A program made the position numbers and the translations under genes. The notes beneath the pieces were generated by a model, which did no database searches, was not told the DNA's origin, and was given only the letters and a program-made list of their open reading frames with translations. Of a DNA stretch of 51,058 nt, positions 42,273-51,020 are shown in pieces. The DNA is taken from contig CASDPA010000014.1 in assembly GCA_949282255.1 (NCBI GenBank), forward strand, positions 1-51,058, given 5' to 3'. Within the stretch, counting starts at the first letter, position 1; each line of letters opens with the position of its first letter. This DNA comes from an uncultured Spirochaetales bacterium (GTDB lineage: Bacteria > Spirochaetota > Spirochaetia > Sphaerochaetales > Sphaerochaetaceae).

Positions 42273-43340
42273 TCAGAAACTGATTTTTGCACTCTGCATG
42301 ACAGCAGACTGGATGAACTTCTGTTCCAAAGGAATGAGCAAAGGTTTTCCGAAATCCGACAAAAGAACAAACTTTATGCTGCCTGAAATCTTCTTCTTGT
42401 CCTTTGCCAGCGCCTGATTGTAAGCAAGCCAGTCCCCCCTTCCGATCCGGTAGTTCACGGCAAAGCCGTATTTCTTCAGCATCGATAGGGCCCTGTCACG
42501 CATCGATGCATCGGTCACGCCGGCATAAACCCCTGCATCCAATGCCCGGGAAATACCCCAGGCGACAGCCTCCCCATGGCTCACGGTGTAATTACCCATG
42601 GATTCAAGCGCATGCGCAAACGTATGTCCGAGATTCAAAAAGCTCCTGATTCCCCTGGTTTCCGTAGGATCGGCTTCAATGAATGTCTTTTTCACCACAA
42701 GGGATCTGAAAACCATATCCGTAAGCACTTCCTTGTCCCGGGAGATTATCTTCTGGCTGTTTTCATCCATGAATCTGAAAAGCTCATCCCCTTCGGCCAA
42801 AAAGGCATGCTTGACGACCTCCCCCAGCCCGCACTTGTATTCTTTTGCAGGAAGGGTTCTCAAAGTATCTATGGAAATCAGCACCTCGTCAGCAGGATAA
42901 AACGTTCCCACGAGATTCTTTCCGCCCTCGAAGTCGATTGCGGTCTTTCCTCCCAAGGAGGCGTCTACCATGCACAAAAGCGTTGTCGGCACGAGCGTGA
43001 GACGGGCTCCGCGCATATACAGAGATGCTGCCAGCGCAGTCATGTCGCATACAACCCCTCCTCCGAAGGCAATAAAGCGTGTATCCCTTGCACTGGAAAA
43101 AGAAAGGGCTGCAGAAAGGATTTTTCCAAGACTTTCCATAGTCTTGTATCTCTCTCCGCTCTCAAGCACTATCCTCTTTTCAGGCAGGCTGCTGAACAAT
43201 GCCGCACTGTTGTTGTCAAAAACCCAGAACACGTTGTTGCCATAGGAAGATAGATGGGAAGACAGGTCCTTGATGTCATTCGCAAAAAGCACATCCGTGA
43301 CCTTTCCTCCGGCTAATGTGCATGACAGCTTTTTTTCCAT
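42273..43340 (-). CDS. aroB: 3-dehydroquinate synthase
   Basis: 355-residue NAD- and metal-dependent enzyme making 3-dehydroquinate from DAHP, second step of the shikimate pathway. Present are FGGGVVCDMTALAASLYMRG (NAD-binding), VDASLGGKTAIDFEGGKNLVGTF, LGEVVKHAFLAE, and the metal-site LGHTFAHALE and SHGEAVAWG. The start at 43340 is set by AGGAGG before the ATG; 37 codons of open frame upstream lack a site. Divergent from the cysteine desulfurase gene. It is a single gene, far from aroH, so aromatic synthesis genes are scattered. Confidence 0.95.
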   Translation of the reverse strand: MEKKLSCTLAGGKVTDVLFANDIKDLSSHLSSYGNNVFWVFDNNSAALFSSLPEKRIVLESGERYKTMESLGKILSAALSFSSARDTRFIAFGGGVVCDMTALAASLYMRGARLTLVPTTLLCMVDASLGGKTAIDFEGGKNLVGTFYPADEVLISIDTLRTLPAKEYKCGLGEVVKHAFLAEGDELFRFMDENSQKIISRDKEVLTDMVFRSLVVKKTFIEADPTETRGIRSFLNLGHTFAHALESMGNYTVSHGEAVAWGISRALDAGVYAGVTDASMRDRALSMLKKYGFAVNYRIGRGDWLAYNQALAKDKKKISGSIKFVLLSDFGKPLLIPLEQKFIQSAVMQSAKISF

Positions 43341-43499
43341 CCTTACGCCTCCTAAAGAAAAAAGTAGCACATCGGACGGTCTTGGTGAACTATGAAAAAT
43401 AATGAAAAGGACCTTTTTTTCGCATGTATCATCCTGCTTTGCCAAAGACATTCTATGTCTTTATTGCATTTTTCATCCATTCCTATTTTAATATTGGCT

Positions 43500-44630
43500 A
43501 TGGATTTTTACTTTGACAACGCGGCTACGACACAAATCAGCAGGAGGGCTTTGGAAGAATATGCATTCACCTGCACCAATTACCAAGCAAACCCCTCTTC
43601 AATCCATCGCGAGGGATTGAAGGCCCATGGATATTTAGAAGAGAACAGAGACAGGATCGCAAAAGTTCTCAATGTGGAAAAAGAGAACATAGTATTCACA
43701 AGCGGAGCCACCGAGGCCATTGCCATCGTGATGGAAAACCTTTTATGGCAAAAGACGCCTGGAAGGATCATCACCACCAGGATTGAACATGAAGCTGTGC
43801 TTTCCTTCCTCCCACTTTTGAAGGAAAAGGGATGGGACATCGTACAGCTCAAGACAAAGGGAGGCTTTGCCGACCCGGCGGATTTGAAAGAGGCGTTGAA
43901 CGAAGAAACAAGACTTGTCGCCGTGATGAGCGTCAACAATGTCACAGGTGCGGTGCAAGACATCCGTACTCTGGTCGAGACTGTCAGGGAATATGAAAAA
44001 AAACTGAAGAGAAAGATATTCTTTTTCTCAGACAGCGTCCAAGCCCTGGGCAAGACGGGCCTGGACCTCAAGGGATGGGATGTGGATGGAGCATCCTTTT
44101 CCGCACATAAGATCACCGGGCCAAGAGGAATCGGTATGCTGTATCTAAAGAACCGTCAGCTTATCCGTCCTCTTGCCCCTGCCGGAGGACAAGAAGCAGG
44201 GCTTCGCGGGGGGACTGAGAACTTGGCCTCCATATCCGCCTTCAGGACTGCATTGGAAGAGACATATGAAAACAGGCTTGAAAAAGAAGAGAGGGTAAGA
44301 GAATTGAACACCCTGGTAAGGAACGCCTTCCAAGATTTTGGGAATTTCCATATCATAAGTCCCGAGAATGCAAGTCCGTACATCCTTTCAATTTCAACAC
44401 CGCTTCCTGCGGAAGTTTTCACAAGGATGCTTATGGACAAGGGGTTCTGCGTATCTTCCGGCTCTGCCTGTTCCAACAATGCAAGGAAAAAAGCAGGCGG
44501 CGTGCTTGAGGCCATGGGAGTGCCAAGCAAACTGAGCATGAACAGCATACGCATTTCCTTTTCCGATTCCACAGGAAAGGAAGAGACGCTTCTTTTGATA
44601 AAGGCAATGAAGGAGATCGCAAATGGCTGA
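43500..44630 (+). CDS. cysteine desulfurase dedicated to ThiI (NifS/NifZ-like)
   Basis: 376-residue PLP enzyme that moves sulfur from cysteine to an active-site Cys. FDNAATTQISRRALEEY is the N-terminus, SFSAHKITGPRGIG holds the PLP lysine, and SSGSACSNN near 322 holds the persulfide Cys. The start is ATG at 43500 (family N-terminus); 36 open codons upstream are non-homologous and overlap the divergent aroB leader. There is no ribosome site; TAATAT ends five bases before the ATG. Its stop overlaps thiI by eight bases, the same pairing as nifZ-thiI in B. subtilis, so its likely job is tRNA thiolation rather than Fe-S assembly. Confidence 0.9.
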   Translation: MDFYFDNAATTQISRRALEEYAFTCTNYQANPSSIHREGLKAHGYLEENRDRIAKVLNVEKENIVFTSGATEAIAIVMENLLWQKTPGRIITTRIEHEAVLSFLPLLKEKGWDIVQLKTKGGFADPADLKEALNEETRLVAVMSVNNVTGAVQDIRTLVETVREYEKKLKRKIFFFSDSVQALGKTGLDLKGWDVDGASFSAHKITGPRGIGMLYLKNRQLIRPLAPAGGQEAGLRGGTENLASISAFRTALEETYENRLEKEERVRELNTLVRNAFQDFGNFHIISPENASPYILSISTPLPAEVFTRMLMDKGFCVSSGSACSNNARKKAGGVLEAMGVPSKLSMNSIRISFSDSTGKEETLLLIKAMKEIANG

Positions 44631-45849
44631 AAAGCTTTATCTGATAAAAGTCGGGGAAATATCGCTGAAGGGCGGAAACCGCCCTCTTTTTGAAAAACGT
44701 CTGAGAGGAAACATAAAGGACAAGCTCCATCAATATCATCCAAGGGTGGAGAAACAGAAAGGAAGGCTTTATCTCAAGATCGATGAAACCGTTGACGAGA
44801 GCATTGTGGAAAAAGCCTTGTCCACGACATTCGGCATCACAGGCTTTGCAAGGGCCTACGAGATAGAAAAGGATATGGATGTGCTTGATTCCCTTGTAAG
44901 AGAGATACTACCCTTTTCCTCATTTGCAAGCGGGAAAGGGAGCTTCAAGGTAGAAACCAGAAGAGAGGACAAATCCTTCAGTCTTTCCAGCTACGACATC
45001 TCATGCCACCTTGCCGACATCATCCATGCCATGTATCCCGGTTTGACTGTGGATTTGAAAAACGCCGACCATATCCTATATGTGGAAGTGAGGAAGAAAA
45101 TATTCGTATACACCTCGGACCAGAAAGGTCCAGGAGGGCTTCCCGTGCAGAGTGCGGGAAGGGGCATGCTTCTACTTTCGGGGGGAATAGACAGCCCCGT
45201 TGCGGCATTCCATATGGCGAAAAGGGGCATGAAGCTGGACTGCATCTATTTCCATGCCTACCCCTACACCAGCGAGCTCGCTTTGGAGAAGGTAAAAAAA
45301 CTTGCCAGCCTCATCGCCCCGTACCTTGGCGGAACCAGGCTTTATGTGGTCCCTTTCACAGACGGGCAGCTTAAGATAAGGAAGGAAGCGTTCGAGGATG
45401 AGACCACGCTCATGTTCAGGGCCGCGATGATGAGGACCGCGGAGGCGATTGCAAAAGAAAGGAATGCAAACGCCATTGTAACAGGAGAGGCGCTCAGCCA
45501 GGTCGCCTCGCAAACCTTGGAGGCGATGAGTTTCACGGACAGCATGACGGATCTTCTGGTGCTCCGTCCTCTTGTCGGCATGGACAAGGAGGAGATCATC
45601 GAAACGGCAAAAAGGATAGGGACATATGAGACCAGCATCCTACCCTACGAGGACTGTTGCGTGATCTTTTCCCCGAAGCATCCGATAACCCATCCGGTCA
45701 GGCAGGTTGCAAAAAGGCATTATGAGAACCTCAATATGGAGCAGGAGATCGAAAAGGCGGTCGGAAACATATCGGTACACTATTTCAATCCCATGGGGGA
45801 GGAAGAGGAAAAAGCCGCAGTGGAAAACGGTGGAATACATTTTGAATAA
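44623..45849 (+). CDS. thiI: tRNA 4-thiouridine synthetase ThiI
   Basis: 408-residue enzyme that adenylates U8 of tRNA and places sulfur there (and may feed thiamine thiazole). It has an NFLD/THUMP part (about 1-165), the PP-loop LLLSGGIDSPVAAF (about 183-196) and the C-terminal PPase domain with CVIFSPKHP near 344. It lacks the rhodanese domain of E. coli ThiI, as in B. subtilis, in keeping with direct sulfur supply by the adjoining desulfurase. Last gene of the pair; no plus-strand terminator is obvious, but a minus-strand RNA gene ends 37 bases downstream, convergent. Confidence 0.93.
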   Translation: MAEKLYLIKVGEISLKGGNRPLFEKRLRGNIKDKLHQYHPRVEKQKGRLYLKIDETVDESIVEKALSTTFGITGFARAYEIEKDMDVLDSLVREILPFSSFASGKGSFKVETRREDKSFSLSSYDISCHLADIIHAMYPGLTVDLKNADHILYVEVRKKIFVYTSDQKGPGGLPVQSAGRGMLLLSGGIDSPVAAFHMAKRGMKLDCIYFHAYPYTSELALEKVKKLASLIAPYLGGTRLYVVPFTDGQLKIRKEAFEDETTLMFRAAMMRTAEAIAKERNANAIVTGEALSQVASQTLEAMSFTDSMTDLLVLRPLVGMDKEEIIETAKRIGTYETSILPYEDCCVIFSPKHPITHPVRQVAKRHYENLNMEQEIEKAVGNISVHYFNPMGEEEEKAAVENGGIHFE

Positions 45850-45884
45850 GATAGCCTCAGACTTTTATGATTTCAACTTATTTT

Positions 45885-45939
45885 GAAAAAATAAACCGGA
45901 TGGAAGTCCTTCGTTTCCGTAAAGAACTTATCCATCCGG
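45885..45939 (-). terminator. Rho-independent terminator of the orphan RNA
   Basis: Minus strand CCGGATGG (45932-45939) pairs with CCATCCGG (45896-45903), with inner helix TCTTT/AAGGA around an ACG-GAAA-CG cap, then TTTATTTTTT (45886-45895). It faces away from thiI; there is no T run on the plus strand. Confidence 0.75.
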
Positions 45940-46091
45940 ATGTTCCCGACTTACAGGTCAGGATGTTCTTGCACCCTTTTCATGGAACCTCTCATCATTC
46001 CTCTCTTTACCATTTTTCAGGTCGCACATCCGTTGATCCCGGAAACCTTTTCTTGGAGGGTGTGCTTTTTGTCCCATTACCTTTCAGGTAC
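45886..46091 (-). ncRNA. probable orphan structured RNA, about 206 nt
   Basis: The 464 bases between thiI and the activase gene (45850-46313) have no convincing protein gene. The minus strand has a near-perfect promoter at 46098-46125 and a terminator at 45885-45939. Between them are stable hairpins: TACC/GGTA (46078-46090), GCACACCC/GGATGTGC (about 46024-46065), GTTC/GAAC and CCTGAC/GTCGGG. The motif ACCTGAAA with a GGTAA partner occurs twice and ACCTGTAAG once. No minus-strand gene follows, so it is not a cis-acting leader. It lacks the marks of tmRNA, RNase P RNA or SRP RNA; 6S RNA fits by size but the ends do not pair. Confidence 0.6.
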
Positions 46092-46097
46092 ACTTTC

Positions 46098-46125
46098 ATA
46101 TTACCTCAAGAAGGTGGTTTGTCAA
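46098..46125 (-). promoter_or_regulatory. promoter of the orphan RNA
   Basis: Minus strand TTGACA (46120-46125), 16 bases, TAATAT (46098-46103). The best -35 match in the window; predicted start near 46091. Confidence 0.65.
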
Positions 46126-46278
46126 GAAAAAACAGCACATAAAGGAAATGCAGACCGGACAAAAAAAGGGGGCCTTCCTCTGAAAAAAAGTTCGATGCAA
46201 TACATAAATTCTTTTGACAAAACCTGTTATTTGTAAAAAAAATCCTACCCTTTTTCCACGAAAATCCGTTCATTCGAC

Positions 46279-46307
46279 TTTTCAAAAATTTTAATAAACA
46301 TTATTTT
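46279..46307 (+). promoter_or_regulatory. promoter giving a leaderless activase mRNA
   Basis: TTTTCA (46279-46284), 17 bases, TATTTT (46302-46307), then six bases and the ATG at 46314. No Shine-Dalgarno site is present, so transcription should start on the A of the start codon. Confidence 0.45.
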
Positions 46308-46313
46308 TTAACT

Positions 46314-49217
46314 ATGCTGAAAATCGGAATCGACGTAGGAAGCACCACCATGAAGGTGGTGGCGCTCGATGACGGGAACAATGTCGTCTACGGCGCCTAC
46401 GAAAGACATTATTCGGAAATTTTTTATAGAGCCGGCAAAATGCTTGCCGACCTGCGCGACAAACTGGGAGATCAGGAGATAACCTATTCCATCTCCGGTT
46501 CAGCGGGCATGGGCCTCAGCGAAGAGGCTGGAATCCCGTTCGTACAGGAAGTTTACGCCACAAGGGTCGCAGCCATGACATACATGCCGGATACCGATGC
46601 CATAATAGAACTCGGAGGGGAGGATGCCAAAATCCTCTTTTTAAAAAACGGTCTTGAGGTGAGGATGAACGGAACCTGTGCCGGAGGCACCGGAGCATTC
46701 ATCGACCAGATGGCAACACTGCTCGGCATATCCAGAGACGATATAGACGCACTGGCTTCGAAAGCCACGGAGATATACACCATCGCCTCACGTTGCGGGG
46801 TGTTCGCAAAATCTGATGTGCAGCCGCTCATAAACCAGGGGGCAAGAACCGAGGACATTGCCGCTTCGATACTCGTTGCCGTGGTGAACCAGACAATCGC
46901 GGGACTGGCACAAGGAAGGAAGATCGAGGGTAACATAGTTTATCTTGGTGGCCCGCTGACTTTCATCAGCAGTCTCAGAAAATACTTCGACGAGGCTCTC
47001 AAGACAAACGGCGTATGCCCGGAGAATTCGCTTTACTATGTTGCAATCGGTGCGGCCCTCACCCCAGGAGGGAAAAAGTCGACGATGACCGAACTCCTTG
47101 ATTTGGTTTCAAAACTCAAGGGGACCGGAAAATATACAAAGCTCCCTCCCCTTTTTAAGGACAGGGACGAATACGAGCAATTCAAGGCACGCCACGAAAA
47201 GGCAACGGTGAAATACATAGATGCTTCCAAATACGCAGGAGAAGCCTTTCTCGGCGTCGATTCTGGCAGCACCACGATAAAATGCTGCCTCATAGACAGG
47301 GATGCGAACCTGCTTCTGTCCAGATACAGTCCCAACAACGGAAATCCGGTGCAGGCGATAAGCTCCTTTTTAAGCTCCGTATATGAGGATTACCCGAACA
47401 TCATAATCCGTTCCAGCGCCGCAACCGGATACGGCGAAGAGCTTTTGAAGACTGCGGTCAACCTCGACTACGGACTTGTCGAAACGCAAGCACATTTTCT
47501 AGGAGCAAAGCACTTCATGGACGATGTGGATTTCATAATCGACATCGGCGGCCAGGATATAAAGTGCTTCAAAATCCGTGATGGCGCGATTGATGACATC
47601 TTCCTCAACGAAGCCTGCTCATCGGGATGCGGATCTTTTTTGCAGACGTTTGCAAACGCTCTCGGCAAATCCAGCCAGGAATTTGCAGACCTTGCAATAG
47701 ATGCAAAAGCTCCGGTGGACCTTGGATCCAGATGCACGGTTTTCATGAACTCCTCCGTCAAGCAGGCGCAAAAGGACGGAGCTGGGATAAACGACATCTC
47801 GGCGGGACTTGCGATATCGGTCGTAAAGAACGCGCTTTACAAGGTCATCAGGGCCACCAGCAAGGAACAGCTGGGAAAGAACATAGTCGTCCAAGGCGGC
47901 ACATTTTTGAACGATGCGGTACTTAGGGCGTTCGAGCTTGAACTGGGCATGGAGGTGATCAGGCCTCAGATAGCGGGACTCATGGGAGCCTTCGGAGCTG
48001 CTCTTTATGCGAAGCTGATGACAGAGCGAACCGGCAAACAGACCGGGATAATATGCAAGGAAGAGCTTGCCGAGCTACATCCCAACATCCGCAGCATCCG
48101 TTGCCAGGGGTGCGCAAACCATTGCATACTCACCATAAACGACTTTGGTCTCAACAGGAGGCTCATAAGCGGCAACAGGTGCGATAAGCCGATAACAGGC
48201 GTGAAAAGGGAGGAAAGCGACGAGGACAATCTATATCTTTTCAAACAGAACCTGATGAAGGGCTACATGGGGGAAAAGGGAGAGAACAAGCGTGGACGGC
48301 TGGGCCTTGCACTGGCACTCGGGATGTGGGAGCTTCTGCCGTTTTATCAGACGCTGTTCGAGAATCTCGGTTTCAGGACTGTCGTTTCCCCGTTCAGTAC
48401 GAGAAGCCTCTACATAAACGGACAGGCATCCATTCCTTCCGACACGGTATGCTTTCCGGCAAAGCTCATGCATGGACATATCGAATATCTGAAAAAACAA
48501 AAGGTGGACATGATATTCATCCCTGCAAGCAGCTATAACGTCAATGAGGAAAAAGGCACAAACCATTTCAACTGTCCCGTCGTGGCCTACTACGGGGAGG
48601 TGATCAGGGCAAATCAGGACCTGGAGGGGATTCCGCTCAAACTCGCCTACCTCTCGCTTGAAAGGAAGAATGTTCTCAAAAAGAGGATCATGGACACTTT
48701 CGGAACAAAATCGGGAGAAACCGCACGGGCGGTGGACAAGGCGTTTGCCGCATTGGAGGAATACCACAGGAAGGTCATCGAAAAAGGTGCCCGGGTCATA
48801 GAGAAGGCAAGAAAAGAAAACAGGCACATAATCGTGCTTGCCGGAAGACCTTATCATGTCGATCCTGAAATCAACCATGGAATCGATCATCTGATTGTCA
48901 CCCTTGAGGCTTCGGTTGTCAGCGAGGACAGCCTGAGCTATATGATCGACAGGGGAAAGGTGGATGTCCTGAACCAGTGGACCTACCACGCCAGGATGTA
49001 TGATGCGGCCAGATATGTCCTTGACAAGCCGGACATGGACCTCGTGCAGCTCGTTTCCTTCGGCTGCGGGCTCGATGCAGTCACGACTGACGAGGTCAGG
49101 GAGATCCTGAGAAGCGGCGACAGGATCTACACCCAGATAAAGATCGACGAGATCACAAACCTCGGGGCCGTAAAAATCAGGCTCAGGAGCCTTTTCGCCG
49201 CCATGGAGCTTAAGTGA
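46314..49217 (+). CDS. 2-hydroxyacyl-CoA dehydratase activase-related protein (two ASKHA domains + DUF2229)
   Basis: 967-residue protein. Two ASKHA ATPase units of the BcrAD/BadFG class: the first with GIDVGSTTMK (4-13), GGEDAKI and NGTCAGGTGAFIDQMA; the second with GVDSGSTTIK (about 314-323), GGQDIKCF and NEACSSGCGSFLQTFA, which has the cluster-binding Cys. Then a DUF2229 region with RCQGCANHC and RPYHVDPEINHG. Activases use ATP to inject an electron into the [4Fe-4S] dehydratase. In many anaerobes this and the next gene are one chain of about 1400 residues whose true substrate is unknown; here they are two genes with a one-base TGATG overlap. Confidence 0.85.
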   Translation: MLKIGIDVGSTTMKVVALDDGNNVVYGAYERHYSEIFYRAGKMLADLRDKLGDQEITYSISGSAGMGLSEEAGIPFVQEVYATRVAAMTYMPDTDAIIELGGEDAKILFLKNGLEVRMNGTCAGGTGAFIDQMATLLGISRDDIDALASKATEIYTIASRCGVFAKSDVQPLINQGARTEDIAASILVAVVNQTIAGLAQGRKIEGNIVYLGGPLTFISSLRKYFDEALKTNGVCPENSLYYVAIGAALTPGGKKSTMTELLDLVSKLKGTGKYTKLPPLFKDRDEYEQFKARHEKATVKYIDASKYAGEAFLGVDSGSTTIKCCLIDRDANLLLSRYSPNNGNPVQAISSFLSSVYEDYPNIIIRSSAATGYGEELLKTAVNLDYGLVETQAHFLGAKHFMDDVDFIIDIGGQDIKCFKIRDGAIDDIFLNEACSSGCGSFLQTFANALGKSSQEFADLAIDAKAPVDLGSRCTVFMNSSVKQAQKDGAGINDISAGLAISVVKNALYKVIRATSKEQLGKNIVVQGGTFLNDAVLRAFELELGMEVIRPQIAGLMGAFGAALYAKLMTERTGKQTGIICKEELAELHPNIRSIRCQGCANHCILTINDFGLNRRLISGNRCDKPITGVKREESDEDNLYLFKQNLMKGYMGEKGENKRGRLGLALALGMWELLPFYQTLFENLGFRTVVSPFSTRSLYINGQASIPSDTVCFPAKLMHGHIEYLKKQKVDMIFIPASSYNVNEEKGTNHFNCPVVAYYGEVIRANQDLEGIPLKLAYLSLERKNVLKKRIMDTFGTKSGETARAVDKAFAALEEYHRKVIEKGARVIEKARKENRHIIVLAGRPYHVDPEINHGIDHLIVTLEASVVSEDSLSYMIDRGKVDVLNQWTYHARMYDAARYVLDKPDMDLVQLVSFGCGLDAVTTDEVREILRSGDRIYTQIKIDEITNLGAVKIRLRSLFAAMELK

Positions 49218-50467
49218 TGCCTCAATTTACGCAGCAGATGAAAAACGACGGTTGGACCATCGTGGTCCCCAACATGTCGGAGATACATTTCAACGTGATG
49301 AAGCGGATTTTCGAAAATTACGGATATAATGTCCTGCTTCTGGAGAACAATGATTCGACCCTGATAGACGAAGGGCTGAAGTATGTGCACAACGACATGT
49401 GCTACCCTTGCCTGCTTGTCATCGGGCAGATGCTGGATGCGATCAGGCGCGGCTTGGTAGACAAGAACCGGTGTGCCTTGGCAATAAGCCAGACAGGCGG
49501 TGGCTGCCGTGCGAGCAACTACTATTTCCTTCTTATAAAAGCGCTAAAAAAGGCGGGGCTTGAGAACATTCCCGTAATCTCATTAAACCTTCAGGGAATG
49601 AACAGCAATCCCGGCTTCAAGATAACCAAGACGATGATGCTCCAGGCTTTCACAGCTCTCATCTATGGGGACCTTCTGATGCTTTTGTCGAACCAGACAA
49701 GACCATATGAGACACATAAGGGGGATACGGACCGCATCGTTGCAAAATGGACGGACCATCTTGGAGAATGCTTTGCAAGGAACCGAGGCTATTTCGGGCG
49801 CAACCTGAAAAAGAACCTAAATCGCATCAGCGATGATTTTGCAGCCATTCCGATGAAGCGGGAAAAGAAGGTCAAAGTAGGTGTCGTCGGAGAGATCTAC
49901 ATGAAATACTCCGCACTCGGCAACAACAACCTCAAGGATTTTTTGGAGAGCGAGGACTGCGAGGTGATGCTTCCCCCGATGCTGGGATTCGTGTTTTATG
50001 GTTTTACGAACGGCATACACGACCATGATTTCTACGGAGGACGTTGGATATACAAACATATAGTTAAATATATAGTCATGCCGTATCTTGAAAAGTTCGA
50101 ACGCTGGAGTGAAGAGGCGGTCCTGAGGCATAAGGAATTCAACCGTGCCGCAAGCTTCAAAGAACTTGAAGGCTATACAAAAGGAATCATAAGCCAGGGC
50201 TGCAAGATGGGTGAAGGCTGGCTCCTGACCGCAGAAATGGTCGAGCTGATCGAAAAGGGGTATGGCAACATAGTCTGCACCCAGCCCTTCGGGTGCCTTC
50301 CAAACCATATCGTCGGCAAAGGCATGATCCGGCCGCTAAAGGAAAAATACCCCGATTCCAACATAGTCCCGATAGACTACGACCCGTCTGCAACGAAGGT
50401 CAACCAGGAAAACAGGATAAAGCTGATGCTCGCTATCGCAAGGGAAAACCTTGCAAAGCAGAAGTGA
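49217..50467 (+). CDS. 2-hydroxyacyl-CoA dehydratase-like protein
   Basis: 416-residue protein matching the C-terminal HGD-D-like part of the fused activase-dehydratase proteins. Cysteines likely to hold a [4Fe-4S] cluster are in NDMCYPCLLVIGQ, QTGGGCRASNY, SQGCKMGEGW and TQPFGCLPNHIVGKG. The start is ATG at 49217 (GGAG eight bases upstream), overlapping the previous stop as TGATG; GTG at 49214 is an alternative. It works with the activase, probably on an unknown radical dehydration or reduction. Converges on the MATE fragment with no gap. Confidence 0.85.
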   Translation: MPQFTQQMKNDGWTIVVPNMSEIHFNVMKRIFENYGYNVLLLENNDSTLIDEGLKYVHNDMCYPCLLVIGQMLDAIRRGLVDKNRCALAISQTGGGCRASNYYFLLIKALKKAGLENIPVISLNLQGMNSNPGFKITKTMMLQAFTALIYGDLLMLLSNQTRPYETHKGDTDRIVAKWTDHLGECFARNRGYFGRNLKKNLNRISDDFAAIPMKREKKVKVGVVGEIYMKYSALGNNNLKDFLESEDCEVMLPPMLGFVFYGFTNGIHDHDFYGGRWIYKHIVKYIVMPYLEKFERWSEEAVLRHKEFNRAASFKELEGYTKGIISQGCKMGEGWLLTAEMVELIEKGYGNIVCTQPFGCLPNHIVGKGMIRPLKEKYPDSNIVPIDYDPSATKVNQENRIKLMLAIARENLAKQK

Positions 50468-50986
50468 TCATATCATCTTCCGTCTCTTGTAATGGATGAA
50501 ACAGCATAGCAGGAACACTATCCCGCAAACCGTCGTGATCGGGGTTGCAAGCCCTATCAAAAAGAGGGATGAATTTTCCAGACGTGAGAATATCATGGCC
50601 AGTGGTATCCTTATCAAAAAGGCCGAACCCATTCCCTGCACCATCACAGGCACCGAGCGTCCGGAGCCATTGAAGAATCCTATCAAGGAAAAGAGCATGC
50701 AGGTAAGGATGCACTCGGAGGAAAAGCCTTTTAGAAACAGTGCGCTCTGATTTACGACATCCTTTTCGGACGTGAAAAGCGATGACATTGCGCCTCCCAA
50801 GAAGAACCCCAAAATGAAAAATAGTGTTCCAAGGGAACATCCGCATGCAATTGCCGTCTTAAGCCCTTTTTTGGCTCTTTCGCGCAAACCAGCCCCTATG
50901 TTCTGCGCGCTGAAAGCCGATACGGATTGCATGAGCGATGAGGGCAGGAGCATTATGAACCCAAATTCTCGCGCAAGTTGTAGCAC
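50468..50986 (-). pseudogene. MATE family transporter, C-terminal fragment
   Basis: 172 residues corresponding to the last five or six helices of a MATE transporter: LPSSLMQSVSAFSAQNIGAGLRERAKKG is the second-half signature and RIPLAMIFS a late one. In the family this begins near residue 250, yet the frame opens only at a GTG (50984-50986) and meets a TGA at 50999-51001, inside a hairpin. Thus the N-terminal half is missing or displaced before the window ends. An insertion boundary is the likeliest reason; a frameshift is less likely as the upstream bases do not look coding. Confidence 0.6.
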
Positions 50987-50987
50987 T

Positions 50988-51020
50988 AGAGCCTGAAGTC
51001 ACGTGAAATCAGGCTCTTTT
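50988..51020 (+). terminator. hairpin with T tail at the right edge
   Basis: Plus strand AGAGCCTGA, 12-base loop, TCAGGCTCT and TTTT. Perfect 9-bp stem. It could end a plus-strand transcript, but on the plus strand it follows only the antisense side of the MATE fragment; it may be the end structure of an inserted element. Confidence 0.45.

Noticed and set aside
45940-45990. Resemblance of GACCTGTAAGTC to the cobalamin riboswitch core
   Set aside because: Only about eight bases agree; the B12 box and flanking helices are missing and no gene follows on that strand.
46160-46190. Possible terminator formed by AAGGGGGCCTT between A runs
   Set aside because: Stem of only four pairs; not convincing on either strand.
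45867-46236. Plus-strand frames of 91 and 98 codons between thiI and the activase
   Set aside because: No ribosome site, proline/histidine/phenylalanine-rich unlikely sequence, and they lie on the antisense side of a promoter-terminator bounded RNA.
48231-48989. 252-codon minus-strand frame opposite the activase
   Set aside because: Shadow of a conserved domain (DUF2229) with no promoter or ribosome site.
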